64,000 nt of DNA from Saccharomycopsis phalli (lineage: Eukaryota > Ascomycota > Saccharomycetes > Ascoideales > Saccharomycopsidaceae): the NCBI GenBank assembly GCA_020342235.1, contig CP073213.1, positions 722,501 through 786,500 on the forward strand. Direction: 5' to 3'. Below, in pieces: positions 39,669 through 49,393 of the stretch (its first letter is position 1; every line of letters starts with the position of its first letter). The notes below the pieces were generated by a model. It was given only the letters and a program-made list of their open reading frames with translations. It was not told the DNA's origin and ran no database searches. The position numbers were made by a program, and so were the translations under genes.

Positions 39669-39730
39669 GTGTAAAATTGTTCTATTGTAAAAATTGCCGT
39701 ATTGTAAAAATTGTCCTATTGTAAAATGGT
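39669..39730. repeat. 18-bp tandem repeat (TATTGTAAAAATTG)
   Basis: Four degenerate copies of TATTGTAAAAATTGTCC, about 440 bp upstream of the tRNA-His 5' end. Confidence 0.85.
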
Positions 39731-41057
39731 CCGATATCGGGTAAAATTTCTAGTGAAGCCGGAATGAAATTTCATTGGAAGTTTGACTGCGAGTAGTAGT
39801 CCCAAACAATAGGGTTAGAACCCATAACAAGTATTCACTAGAGCCTAGAGCGATCAGCCACTGGAGTTGTAGTCTGAATTAAAGTTTGAAAGATACTATT
39901 GTCTGGAGAAGTGTATATATTTCTACAGGTGAAGCATCAAGGGGTAACCCAGTGTACTTGCTCAGGTACGGGATGGAGTGGATGCAGGAAGTAAAGATAA
40001 GATGGCTGTGTCACTATTTGACTTGTAGTGTAAGGTGACAAAAACGTTGGGCAATTCTTTGTTTTGAGGATGGTTCCAGATTTATGACTTTGCTGAAACG
40101 GAATAGATAAGGTTACAATTTCAAGAGATGTTTTGGACACATTCCCCAGCCCAATGGGGATTTGAAAGACTTGTTCAGTAGGACACTTTTGTTTTACAAG
40201 GGATCGTGCTTTGGCAGATCGTCGAGTATCCGGGGGAACTACATAGCCTGGAGTTTAATTGCTCATTCCTCAGAAAAGTTTGACAATTGTCAATCATTCC
40301 CTTGTGGTCGCTGGCATCACCCCATCCTTTTTGCTCTCTTGTGGATATAGTAACTTCTACTTCGCTTTCCTAATTGGGAAGCTGAATGTAGATCATCGGT
40401 AAAAAGGTTTGTTTATTGTACCTGCGACTGCGCCCGTGACAAAGAGCGTGTGTAATATATGTAAGACAAACTCAGAGACATTACTACGTTCATTGAAGTT
40501 TTTCACGGCGAGCGGGATGCTGGTTCATATTTTTAGGAAACAGTCTAGGACAAGTCGTGTTAGAGACATTTCCCGTTCCCAGAACGGAAACCAAGGCACA
40601 ATCGAATCCACCAAATGATTGGACCTCCTGAGATTACAACTGACCCACGCCGATCCAAAAGGATACAATTGTTTGTAGCATATAAAAAATTTTCACTGGA
40701 CTGATGCTATTGTTGTGCTTTCTCTACGATATTTCAGGGGAATGTGAAAACAACATGCATTCCAGGGTGACTGCAACACTACCAACAGACCCAGTACACG
40801 GAAACGTCTAGTATGCGCAAGTCCCAGGAATATTAGCCCAGACCACCTGTAGAACAACTTGGGCCCTTGAGTTGCTGTATAAGGAAAGTACGCAATCCTT
40901 TGAAGGAGGCATGCAAGTGTACGCGAATGCACTAATGTCTTGAACATTCCAGGAGAGTCGCTCAGCTCTAACATTTAAAAGAGTCCGCGATTCCAGTTAT
41001 TGCTCTTCAAACTATAGTCATTCCTTTAACACACGTTCCTTACTTTTATTATCCACT

Positions 41058-42131
41058 ATGAAATTCGCCATCATTGCTGCTGCTTTATTGCAATCCATTG
41101 CTGCTCAACATATCCACAAGCGGGCTAATGTTGTTGAGCGGATTGTCAATGACGTCCAGGTCTCCGAGCTCATTGAGGTTGAGGGATCCCATTCCCTGAC
41201 CACCACTCTTGGTGTGGTTACTACCCAGTACACTGTCTATGAGACATTTGGTGCCACTAACAATGGTGAGTCTGTGTCCACCACTGCCACTATCCTGGAT
41301 CCTTCCATTGTCTCCAAGGCCATTTCTCAACCTGAGACTGCTTCAGTTCAAACCAGTGCAGCTGCAGCTCCAGAATCGTCAGATGCTTCTTCTGCTACGA
41401 CTTCTGCTGCTTCTTCGTCTGCCGCTGCAACTTCTGCCGCATCCTCATCTTCTGTTGCCGCATCCGCAGTCGTCTCTTTCTCATCGTCTGCCGCTGCGTC
41501 TTCCTCCTCCTCTTCATCCGCCGCCGCCGCTTCTCAAGGGTCTTCTTCCGGATCTTCTTCCGGAGGTTCTTCCGGAAGTTCCTCCTCATCGTCTTCTGCC
41601 GCATACTTATCTGGAGGTTCCGGTCAGAGCATTGCCCCTGGATCTATCCAGCAAAAGAACATCATTTCTAGCGTCCAATCGTACAAGTTCAGCTCCGACT
41701 ACGACCAATTCAAGGGCGATGTCTTGGCCGAAACTAACCTCAAGAGAGCCCTCCACCAGGTCGACACTCTTGTCTGGGACGACACTCTTGCTGCTTACGC
41801 GCAAAACTACGCCGACACTCACTACCTGTGTGACATGCAATTGGTCCACTCTGGAGGAAAGTACGGTGAGAACTTGGCTGCTGGATACTCTGATGCCAAG
41901 GCCTCTATCGATGCGTGGTACAACGAGGTTGACCAGTACAGTTTCGGTAGCCCTGGTTTCACCGAAGCCACTGGCCACTTTTCGCAACTTGTCTGGAAGA
42001 GCAGTGAGAGAATGGGATGTGCTTACAAGAGCTGTCCAGGAAGTGGGACTTATGTCATTTGCGAGTATCAACCAGCTGGTAACATTGTCAACGGTAACTG
42101 GCACGACGAGGTTTTCCCACTCGAGCAATAA
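41058..42131 (+). CDS. Secreted CAP/PR-1 (SCP) domain protein with a Ser/Ala-rich stalk (Rbt4/Rbe1/Pry type)
   Basis: 357 residues. Signal peptide MKFAIIAAALLQSIAAQ is followed by HIHKR, a Kex2-type dibasic site. A Ser/Ala/Gly-rich low-complexity stalk spans about 95-190, probably O-mannosylated. The C-terminal CAP domain has ETNLKRALHQVDTLVWDD, YGENLAAGYSD, AWYNEVDQYSFGSPGF, TGHFSQLVWKSSERMGCAYK and YVICEYQPAGNI. Family role: secreted lipid-binding proteins; in Candida, Rbt4 and Rbe1 of this type contribute to virulence. The 3.1 kb upstream region suggests complex regulation. No GPI signal at the C-terminus (ends HDEVFPLEQ), so it is likely released. Confidence 0.92.
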   Translation: MKFAIIAAALLQSIAAQHIHKRANVVERIVNDVQVSELIEVEGSHSLTTTLGVVTTQYTVYETFGATNNGESVSTTATILDPSIVSKAISQPETASVQTSAAAAPESSDASSATTSAASSSAAATSAASSSSVAASAVVSFSSSAAASSSSSSSAAAASQGSSSGSSSGGSSGSSSSSSSAAYLSGGSGQSIAPGSIQQKNIISSVQSYKFSSDYDQFKGDVLAETNLKRALHQVDTLVWDDTLAAYAQNYADTHYLCDMQLVHSGGKYGENLAAGYSDAKASIDAWYNEVDQYSFGSPGFTEATGHFSQLVWKSSERMGCAYKSCPGSGTYVICEYQPAGNIVNGNWHDEVFPLEQ

Positions 42132-43367
42132 GCATGATCGCTGATGTGTTTGATTTATATTCGTTTCTCCTCTATTCTTTCGGGCTACGCAAGTAGATTG
42201 TTATTATTTAGATTATTTGATATATTCCCTTATTTTTCTGCATGTAGGAAACGTAAACCCTGCATATTAAAGCGTGCCATACTAGACAAGAATGCAAATT
42301 CCTAGACATGAAATTGTGGCTCAACAACTTGGGAATTTTCACACCCAGCAGTGAAAGCCACTCTTGTTTGAATCGTAAAACATTTTGCAAGTCAAACCAA
42401 TGCGGTGATATAGTATCGCTAAACAATGCAACCGAAATCATACACTACAAGGTGCTAATCATATGTCACTAATACTAGCCCACAACCCAATTCTTGGCGT
42501 CAGCGTGTCTTAGCTGTGTTGTGCCTTTTTTTAGCGCGTTTTCTGTTCCATTGGCATGTACAAGAATTTCATAGTCTGTAGCCGTTTGAGTGCAGAATTT
42601 AACCACACAGATGTAAGACTCAGGGTTGAATACCCATGAAATAGCAAACACCAGTGTTTTGAGGAAAGCTGCTAGACATGCCGACGTCAAATTTCCCAAT
42701 TCAAGGGAAGCCGAAACGTCACTTCTGTTTCAGTAATTCAGACAGCAGTCACAATTTGATTCGTATATGACTTTATCATTTAGCATCTTTTTAGTGCAAT
42801 CTGAGTTCGACACTAGGCTTTGCGGCGAGATTGATCCGTCACTAGTAATGCAGAGCACCGCTAAATCGAAAATAGACCGTTGCGGTGATAGGCTTTCATT
42901 CTAGTGAATGATCTGCATTACATTCTGCTCTTTGAAATTCTTGAGGAGTATCATTTATTTGAGGTATGATATGCACCTGTATCATTAAACGAGACACGCA
43001 CCTATACTATTATTCATTGTAACTGAAATCTTATTAATCATTGTTAATAAGCAAACCCATCAATGTGCTGTGATTACCCATTTGGGTTTTTTTATGGTTA
43101 TTGTTTAGGTATCTGGATGATTTTCCAGCTTCTCTAGAGCAGTAGGCTATGGATTAAACATAGCCAGGGGTGGCAGTTACGGCTTTACTAGGCTTGACTT
43201 TTGATCAACAATGTTTTGTTTATTAGTTTAATATTATTCTATCTAATATAATTTCTCATTTGAATTTCACATTTCCATCTACAAGATCCAAGTACCAATT
43301 GCCGCTTGCACGGGTCCAATACAGCGGGTGCTTGCGCCTTCGAAAATAAATCCATCCACCTTACACC
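42132..43367. other. Intergenic region between the CAP gene and SYN8
   Basis: 1.24 kb. No tRNA or repeat was seen. A minus-strand ORF of 74 codons (42475-42699) starts with a hydrophobic segment and reads as plausible protein, but lacks any recognised motif and was not called. Confidence 0.5.
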
Positions 43368-44228
43368 ATGAGCTCATTCAAGTTATCTGAAATCACCTCC
43401 CTAATAGACCAGGCACATACAATATTAGAAGAGAGAAAACGGGTCGTGCTTCTAGATTTGACTCCATCCAGCAACGATGACGCAGACTTGATTAATATCC
43501 TCAATAAGATTGTAAAGAAGTTGACCTACTTTGAAGATGACTTGATTGAACTGATCCAAGTGTACAACCGGGCAGAAAACAAGGACCGGACCGCGCCACA
43601 GAATATCAACAAGCTCATTACACAGTTCCAGAACAAGTTGTTCAACTATAATAAGTTCCTAGACGTGATAGAATTGAACTTGGAGAAGGAGCACACTCAT
43701 TCCATAGAAATTGACCTGCACCGCTTCGTCGCCAAGGATTTGCCCAAATTGGAGCAGCTAGCAAAGAGCGTGCGTTTCAAGGACAAGCTAATCGAGGACT
43801 CGCCCCCAAATACAAGATATAAAGACGACATTGGTGAAACAAGACCGGAACTATCCAAGGACAAGGCCTTGCCCGAGATCCCGATTGGAAATGTGACCTT
43901 CTCCACGGGAAAAGGCGATAACCATGTGACCAACCAGCAGATGCTAGAGCAGCAGCAGGTACTTCTTAGTCAACAGGACGACGACTTGAGTATACTTGCA
44001 GACTCGGTGCGACGGCAAAGGGATATGGGATACACCATGAACACTGAGCTAGACTCCCAGTTGGAAATAATTGAAGATCTCGAGGCTCAGGTGGACAGAA
44101 GCACGCAAAGAGTAGCAAAGGCACGTCACAACTTGACGAGAGTCAACCGGAAATTGCGTGAAAATGGACACTGTTTGACGATTACCATATTGGTGGTGAT
44201 TCTTTTCATGTTAGTTACGGTGTTTTGA
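43368..44228 (+). CDS. SYN8: Endosomal Qc-SNARE Syn8
   Basis: 286 residues. The N-terminal helical region (KLSEITSLIDQAHTILEERK) resembles Syn8, which starts LGYELDQLSDLVEERTRL. The middle has VRFKDKL and RYKDD, as in Syn8. The SNARE motif runs about 195-260 (QQDDDLSILADSVRRQRDMG, then MNTELDSQLEIIEDLE), with the central Gln in DSQLEIIEDLE, and the C-terminal anchor is HCLTITILVVILFMLVTVF. In yeast Syn8 acts with Pep12 in endosomal fusion. The protein is about 30 residues longer than in S. cerevisiae. It converges with the small spliced gene at 44311 across 82 bp. Confidence 0.85.
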   Translation: MSSFKLSEITSLIDQAHTILEERKRVVLLDLTPSSNDDADLINILNKIVKKLTYFEDDLIELIQVYNRAENKDRTAPQNINKLITQFQNKLFNYNKFLDVIELNLEKEHTHSIEIDLHRFVAKDLPKLEQLAKSVRFKDKLIEDSPPNTRYKDDIGETRPELSKDKALPEIPIGNVTFSTGKGDNHVTNQQMLEQQQVLLSQQDDDLSILADSVRRQRDMGYTMNTELDSQLEIIEDLEAQVDRSTQRVAKARHNLTRVNRKLRENGHCLTITILVVILFMLVTVF

Positions 44229-44310
44229 CCCAAGACAGCTAAGCTTTGCTGCTATTTCCTGGTTCTACAGTTCTCGTGGGCAATGTATATGCAATATTAG
44301 ATGAATATAT

Positions 44311-44740
44311 TTATCTGAGGCGGGTGAGAATGCGTTGGGAGAGAGCCTTGTGGCCGTAATAATTAAAGTTGTTTCTAATAGTCATTTCTTGGTGGTACTG
44401 GTACACATTCTGCTGGTATTCGTGCTCATAGTTGGCATTGTATAGTTGGTCAAATAACTTCATTTTTTCATACGCCTGAAACTGTGTCGTATACATGTCC
44501 ATGTTTATTGCAAGGGGAGAGCACACACTAGAGCTGGGCGAGGAACTTCTGGTACTGGGCGAACTTTGTGCCAATGGTATATTTCTTCTTGTATGGACCC
44601 GATATTCCGCGTAAAATTCATTGTCATCTTCTAAATCAAAAGATTTGCTGGCATCTAGCTTGATTCTGGCAGCGAGAGCTATTCCTGTCAGAAGACTATT
44701 CAGTTAACTCGCTCAATTACTCACCGGCTTTGTAAGACAT
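44311..44740 (-). CDS. Small spliced gene, function unknown
   Basis: A proposed first exon 44740-44725 (ATG TCT TAC AAA GCC G) is joined to 44684-44311 by removing a 40-nt intron with GTGAGT donor and TGACAG acceptor, giving 129 residues. The joined frame reads MSYKAGIALAARIKLDASKS, then DLEDDNEFYAEYRVHTRRN, a Ser/Pro-rich linker (SSPSTRSSSPSSS), and a Tyr/Asn/Gln-rich C-terminal helix region (YEKMKLFDQLYNANYEHEYQ and on), ending RILTRLR. I do not recognise the family. The branch site is less clear than in the other introns (GTTAAC, 17 nt before the acceptor), so the exon 1 assignment is less certain than the ORF itself. An unspliced alternative would start at an inner ATG after the linker. 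Confidence 0.55.
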
Positions 44741-45324
44741 CTTACAGTCGTGTGTTTCCAACTTGCGATTACTGCAAAACATTTGTTTTGTTGAGATTAT
44801 AAAAATCCAAGATTTATAAATCACAAAGATGTGCCCAAAAAAAAATTGTGCTTCATGTTGCAGTTGCAGAAGCGACAGGAGAGGCGCTGTTTGCCAGGAT
44901 TATAATGTGGCTTAGATAAAAAAAAGAAAGCAATTTATGTTTTTTTTTTGTTGAGACTAAGCGGATATATTTAACGTATTTTGTTTTGTTCCCCTTTGAT
45001 TGATGGCGTGAACAATAACAAACGGTTATGCATACATCCAATAGTGAATGATCGCCGAAATTCCATAGAATTGTACACCTTGGAGCTGTAACCTTAAATC
45101 TAGACTGCAAAAAAGATATTTTTAGAATGCACTACTGTCCCAAGGCCTTGGTGGATTTGATAGGCAGAGAACTAGGTTACCAAGAATTAAACGTGTACTC
45201 TAATATTTTGGCTATATTGAATAATATACATGGCGAAATGGTATATACAGAATCTTTATTTAATTTGCCCACTGTTCCTACTATCTCCTTGAATTCCAAC
45301 GGGTTACACCCTATTTCTCGCCAA
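44741..45324. other. Intergenic region upstream of the small spliced gene
   Basis: 584 bp between two minus-strand genes, AT-rich, with A and T homopolymers at 44838-44846, 44919-44926 and 44940-44950. No supported gene; a 73-codon plus-strand ORF at 45127 runs into the MSE1 end and has no recognised motif. Confidence 0.5.
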
Positions 45325-46920
45325 TTATTTCTGCTCCATTCGTTCTAGAATATCTTTGGCCTCCAAGATTCGTTTCCGGCTTTCTTCCTCCCCCAAGACT
45401 TGCACCAAGAGATTCAACTTCAAGCCAGGAACAGAACCGGCGAGGCAGTATCTGATACTGTGAAAAAGTAACTTCTTGTCAATTTTCGCGCTCATTCTAT
45501 TAATAAACCCAGAAATATCTTTCAAGTTCTGCTCATCAGCCAATAGCTCGTCGAGTATTGATATTATTAGTACCTTGTCGTCCTGAGTTTTCAAAAACTG
45601 CTTTGCCTCAGCAGAATGCCAGTTATCCGACGAAAACAAGTAGGTGTAGTTGGTGTGTAGCTCAGTGATGATGGACAAGTTCTTGCCAACTGCGTTCAAG
45701 ACACTGACCAAATAGTCACGCGTAAGAGTGCTGTATTTCTTGGATAGAACTGCATACTGCTCATTGACAATCTGCTCAAACTGCTGCGGGTCGTTCAATT
45801 TGGACTGCAAATATATCTTATTAAAGTGGTACAACTTCTTGTCGTCGACCTTGGCATTGCCCTTGGTCAACTCGTTCAAAGAAAACTTGGTGATGATTTC
45901 TTCCTTGGACATGACTTCGCTGACTTTCTTCCCCGGCAGGTCTCTATTTGGAGCCCAGCCAAAAAGCACACAGAAGTTGAACAATGCCTCGGGTAAAATG
46001 CCCCTTTGTTTCAACGACAAAACGTCGCTGTCGCCCGACCGTTTGCTGAGCTTCTTTTCGCTGGTAGATGTTAGGAGCGGGATGTGAACGTATTTAGGCG
46101 GTTTCCAGCCAAACGCATCATACAAAGCAATGTGTTTTGGCGTGGACGCGAGCCATTCTTCGCCTCGAACAACGTGTGTGATTTTCATAAGATGGTCGTC
46201 GACAACATTGGCAAAATGGTACGTCGGCAAGCCATCTGATTTCATCAAGATCGGGTCGTCGTACCGTACATCATTGTAGTTGATTTGAGGCTGCATGTTC
46301 AACTGCCCATGGAGAAGGTCGTTTAGTGGCGGATAAACCTCTGGGGCTTTGAACCGCACAGTGTATTCCTCTCCCTTGGCAACCTTTGCCTTTACTTCTT
46401 CCTCGGACAAGTTGCTACAATGTCGGTCATACGACACCGTAGTTGGAGGTTTGAGCTTGCGCGCACTCTCCTTCAACCCGTCCAATCTTTCCTTGGGACA
46501 AAAACACTTGTACGCCCCACCCATGTCCTCCAACTGCAGTATGTACTTTTGGTATATCAGAGTCCGCTCAGACTGTCTGTAAGGTCCGTATGCTCCACCC
46601 TCCAAAGGTCCCTCATCGATCTCCACCCCACACCAGCTCAATGTCTTGACGATATTTTCCTCTGCATCAGGCACCAATCGCTTCTGGTCGGTGTCCTCAA
46701 TTCGTAATATGAATTTTCCATTGGTGTTCTTTGCTAGCAAGTAATTATACAATGCGGTACGGAGCGACCCCAAATGCAAGTATCCGGTTGGTGAGGGCGC
46801 AAACCGAGTTCTGGCGGCACCCTCGGGTTGTCTTTTTATTTCATTGGTGCGGAATAGTAGTTTTTTTGATCGGATGGCGTATCCTCGAAGTAGTAGCCGA
46901 GTCGGAGACACTACTCTCAT
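45325..46920 (-). CDS. MSE1: Mitochondrial glutamyl-tRNA synthetase
   Basis: 531 residues (S. cerevisiae 536). Class I synthetase motifs are clear: RFAPSPTGYLHLGSLRTALY (the HIGH region, here HLGS) and KKLSKRSGD (KMSKS type). RIEDTDQKRLVPDAEE and the insert with CFCPKERLD are typical of bacterial-type GluRS. The N-terminus MRVVSPTRLLLRGYAIRSKK is a good mitochondrial presequence, so this is the organellar enzyme rather than cytosolic Gus1. It charges mitochondrial tRNA-Glu and, in yeast mitochondria, tRNA-Gln is handled separately through amidation. Confidence 0.95.
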   Translation of the reverse strand: MRVVSPTRLLLRGYAIRSKKLLFRTNEIKRQPEGAARTRFAPSPTGYLHLGSLRTALYNYLLAKNTNGKFILRIEDTDQKRLVPDAEENIVKTLSWCGVEIDEGPLEGGAYGPYRQSERTLIYQKYILQLEDMGGAYKCFCPKERLDGLKESARKLKPPTTVSYDRHCSNLSEEEVKAKVAKGEEYTVRFKAPEVYPPLNDLLHGQLNMQPQINYNDVRYDDPILMKSDGLPTYHFANVVDDHLMKITHVVRGEEWLASTPKHIALYDAFGWKPPKYVHIPLLTSTSEKKLSKRSGDSDVLSLKQRGILPEALFNFCVLFGWAPNRDLPGKKVSEVMSKEEIITKFSLNELTKGNAKVDDKKLYHFNKIYLQSKLNDPQQFEQIVNEQYAVLSKKYSTLTRDYLVSVLNAVGKNLSIITELHTNYTYLFSSDNWHSAEAKQFLKTQDDKVLIISILDELLADEQNLKDISGFINRMSAKIDKKLLFHSIRYCLAGSVPGLKLNLLVQVLGEEESRKRILEAKDILERMEQK

Positions 46921-47558
46921 GTGAGTGGACTGGGAGCTGATTTTTCACTTTTCCTGCACAACTGAAATAGCATGTAGATGCAATCAATGTGTAGATGTGA
47001 TTTGTAGATGAGTTGTGTAGCCGGTTAATATTTAGATAGGAAAGTATTTATATATTTGGCTAATGTGAATAGAACACCAAGAGAATTCCTAGGCTAATCA
47101 TGTATTCCACTGCCACGTTGTCCTGCCACGTTGTCCCTGGTCCACGATCCAGCCCTTGTACCGGAAATCAATAGTATAATACAACCAGCAGTCGGAAATA
47201 TCCTTATAGTTGCTCCCAATATGCCTGGAAATTTCCCATTTGGCTCACTGCAACATGTCAAGTGTTGACGGCAAAGAGTGCAATTTCACCATTCAAAACA
47301 GCAATGTCAATGGGTGAAATTTATACATTACATGAAATTCAATGCCGAGCGACGCTAGAGGAACAATAACTGTATTTGAAGCAATGTCACTCAACGCCGA
47401 CGGCTAACCGAATGCAAGTAGACGTATATATCACTCAAACTGTATCTCATTCAAGTGACACTTTTACACTACAAGGCCAGGTAAAAACACACGCTAGATT
47501 AATTAGACAATTATTGTAAACTACAAACCCCACACCTCCATATCTACAAAACCCCACA
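46921..47558. other. Intergenic region MSE1 / bHLH gene
   Basis: 638 bp between MSE1 (5' end) and the bHLH gene (3' end), both on minus. A short duplication CCACGTTGTCC occurs at about 47113-47135. Nothing else was seen. Confidence 0.5.
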
Positions 47559-48389
47559 TCACCCAGCCTCTTCTGACTTTAGCCGGTTCGCCACAGCAAC
47601 TGCAAACACATTGTTCACGTCCTCGTCGACAATCTCCTTAGTCACCACCTTTTCGTTCCCCTTTGGCCCGGGCTTATCCTTCCTCCCCTGGAAGTCGCTG
47701 GCAAAGTAGTATGGAACCGTAGGGTGCATCATGTTGGGCGACACACGTCCAACCGGTCCCAGAGGTCCCAGAGGTCCCACGGGCGTACCAATTATCGGCT
47801 GGGACACCATCGGATAGACGTTCATTGGCGGCACATGAGGCATGAACCCCGGCTGAAATGCTTGCACAGGAGGAAACATCGCATGCTGATTGTCTGTGTT
47901 GCTCTTGGTGTCGTCATCCTTGTCCTTATCTTTGTGGGTGTCCTTTTCGGTGATTGCGTTCTTGTAGAAGTTCTCAATCGCCACTAGCTGGCTCTTCAAC
48001 TGGCTCACTTCATACTCCAAGGTCTCGATATACTCTGCCGACTTCTTCAACACAAGAGCCTTTGAGTCGTATCCAGACCGTATCGTCGGAACCACGTTCC
48101 GCAACTGTGAAAACCCGTCAGTGATTCGCTCTCGCCGTCGCTGTTCTGACCGGATATGCAAGTGCTTTCGCAACGGATTGCTGACCGTCTTTGTCACTTT
48201 CCCCGGAGCCGCACTGGGGCTTCCGGCAGCAAGCAGTGCTGCCACTGCGGATTGCGCCAAGCCGGAACTCGAGAGTGTCGAGTCTATTACCGAAGAGTAA
48301 TCCGTAGAAGGTGAAGGGGTGGCATTATTTTCCGACGGGTCGCTGTTATCCAACACAGGAATATTATAATTTCTGCTGGTGTTGGCCAT
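47559..48389 (-). CDS. Basic helix-loop-helix transcription factor
   Basis: 276 residues from the first ATG at 48389. The bHLH domain spans about 75-125: KHLHIRSEQRRRERITDG gives the His-Glu-Arg contacts that read E-boxes (CANNTG), followed by FSQLRNVVP, a loop, and SKALVLKKSAEYIETLEYEV. A short coiled coil extends to about 140. N-terminus is Ser/Ala-rich; the middle is Pro/Met/Val-rich (PMNVYPMVSQP, GPLGPLGPVG). The basic region resembles that of Ino4/Mlx-like factors in fungi, but I cannot assign a specific orthologue. Nuclear location and E-box binding follow from the family. Confidence 0.85.
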   Translation of the reverse strand: MANTSRNYNIPVLDNSDPSENNATPSPSTDYSSVIDSTLSSSGLAQSAVAALLAAGSPSAAPGKVTKTVSNPLRKHLHIRSEQRRRERITDGFSQLRNVVPTIRSGYDSKALVLKKSAEYIETLEYEVSQLKSQLVAIENFYKNAITEKDTHKDKDKDDDTKSNTDNQHAMFPPVQAFQPGFMPHVPPMNVYPMVSQPIIGTPVGPLGPLGPVGRVSPNMMHPTVPYYFASDFQGRKDKPGPKGNEKVVTKEIVDEDVNNVFAVAVANRLKSEEAG

Positions 48390-48690
48390 TTTATGTAGCA
48401 AGCGGTTAGCAAATGTTGATAGCAATTGGCAGGTGCTCAAAGTATGGAACGCGTGCCAGAGTCAAGGTTAGGTCCGTGGCGCAAAGCACTCAAAGATCCA
48501 GTCTTATCCGTAAGCTCCAATAGATTGGTCAGGGCGTTGTCAAAGATAAAATGCAGGAAATTTTCGGGTCCCTCCACAATATAGCCCAAAGACGCTGTTT
48601 CAAGTAATGTACCAGAAGATTTTACCGGCTGTGACCATCATATGATTTCAGTACAGCCATGCACCAGTCAGATGTGCACCACGTGATACC

Positions 48691-49269
48691 TCACTGGGGA
48701 AGCAGCTGAGGAAGCAGCACCATTTTCTCCAACTGTTGGTTTCTCGTATTGAATATTTGCACCAAGTTCCGGATGTTCTCAATCGACAGATCCAACTCTT
48801 CATTTTCTTGCTCGTCCCTCGCTACAGGCAAAGTCTTCACCGTGACACTGCTCCCTGCTCCCGTGATGATAATGTTCGTAGGCCCGTCCAGAGCAGGATC
48901 CAATTGGCGATTCTTGACCTTGTCTAGCCTATATGGCTGCCAGTTTGGATCCAAGCTCTTGATATCGGTGATATTTTCCCCCGTGCTATCAAAGTCCAAA
49001 ATCACCACCGAGTCTTCTTCATCCAAACTATCGTCCTCATGGACATCATCTAGAAACCGGTACTTCACCTCAGGATAAATGTTTTTCGGCCGCTCAAAGA
49101 GGCCGAACGGATCCAAGTCGGCCGTCTGTTTGTGGGGCAACAATGCCCCATAGTTGATGGACTGGAACCCCTTTGATTCAGAAACTTCCGAGCTCTGAGA
49201 GGTGGACATGTCCTGAAGCACCACGTAAAATGGATGTGGCAGCAGCACCAAAGGGTTTTTCAGATCCAT
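48691..49269 (-). CDS. ATG31: Autophagy scaffold Atg31-like protein
   Basis: 192 residues (S. cerevisiae Atg31 has 196). Three blocks line up in order with Atg31: YPEVKYRFLDDVHEDD (yeast: PTNIKYIFEDNNDE), VVILDFDSTGENITDIKSL (yeast: VIIVQLDESGSLEDITLI), and the C-terminal helix LSIENIRNLVQIFNTRNQQL (yeast: LSLNDLIKLYVTQNEQL). In yeast Atg31 bridges Atg17 and Atg29 to build the pre-autophagosomal scaffold. The long, acidic, low-complexity middle is also typical. Assignment rests on recall of the yeast protein; no other family fits. It is divergent from FAL1 across 124 bp. Confidence 0.75.
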   Translation of the reverse strand: MDLKNPLVLLPHPFYVVLQDMSTSQSSEVSESKGFQSINYGALLPHKQTADLDPFGLFERPKNIYPEVKYRFLDDVHEDDSLDEEDSVVILDFDSTGENITDIKSLDPNWQPYRLDKVKNRQLDPALDGPTNIIITGAGSSVTVKTLPVARDEQENEELDLSIENIRNLVQIFNTRNQQLEKMVLLPQLLPQ

Positions 49270-49393
49270 TGGAAGAGAGACTGCTACTTGTTGTTCGTGC
49301 TAGTGCATGTGATGAAAGCACGCTTTTTATACCGATGAGACGGTTTGCAGCCCCGCGCGCGAAATAAAATATTTCAGTCTGCTGGTGCACAAC

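Larger units (their letters stand above)
37966..41057. other. Long divergent intergenic region between two CAP genes
   Basis: 3.1 kb, by far the longest gap in the window. It contains one tRNA-His gene (39169-39239) and two small repeats (38643-38700, 39669-39730). No ORF over about 95 codons and none with coding character was found. A TATATATA motif lies about 65 bp upstream of the minus-strand CAP start. I found no LTR ends or target-site duplications near the tRNA, though a decayed retroelement cannot be excluded by eye. Confidence 0.55.

Noticed and set aside
39240-39800. Possible solo LTR or retroelement remnant next to tRNA-His.
   Set aside because: No TG...CA ends, primer-binding site or target-site duplication could be identified by eye.
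41209-42144. A 311-codon plus-strand frame overlapping the Ser-rich CAP gene.
   Set aside because: Out of frame with a clear signal peptide plus CAP domain; Leu/Pro-rich composition is the shifted reading of the Ser/Ala codon run.
42475-42699. A 74-codon minus-strand ORF with a hydrophobic start in the CAP/SYN8 gap.
   Set aside because: Reads as plausible protein but is short and without motif, neighbours or promoter evidence. A hit in related genomes would be needed.
45127-45348. A 73-codon plus-strand ORF running into the 3' end of MSE1.
   Set aside because: No motif, overlaps MSE1, and lies in an AT-rich gap where such frames arise by chance.
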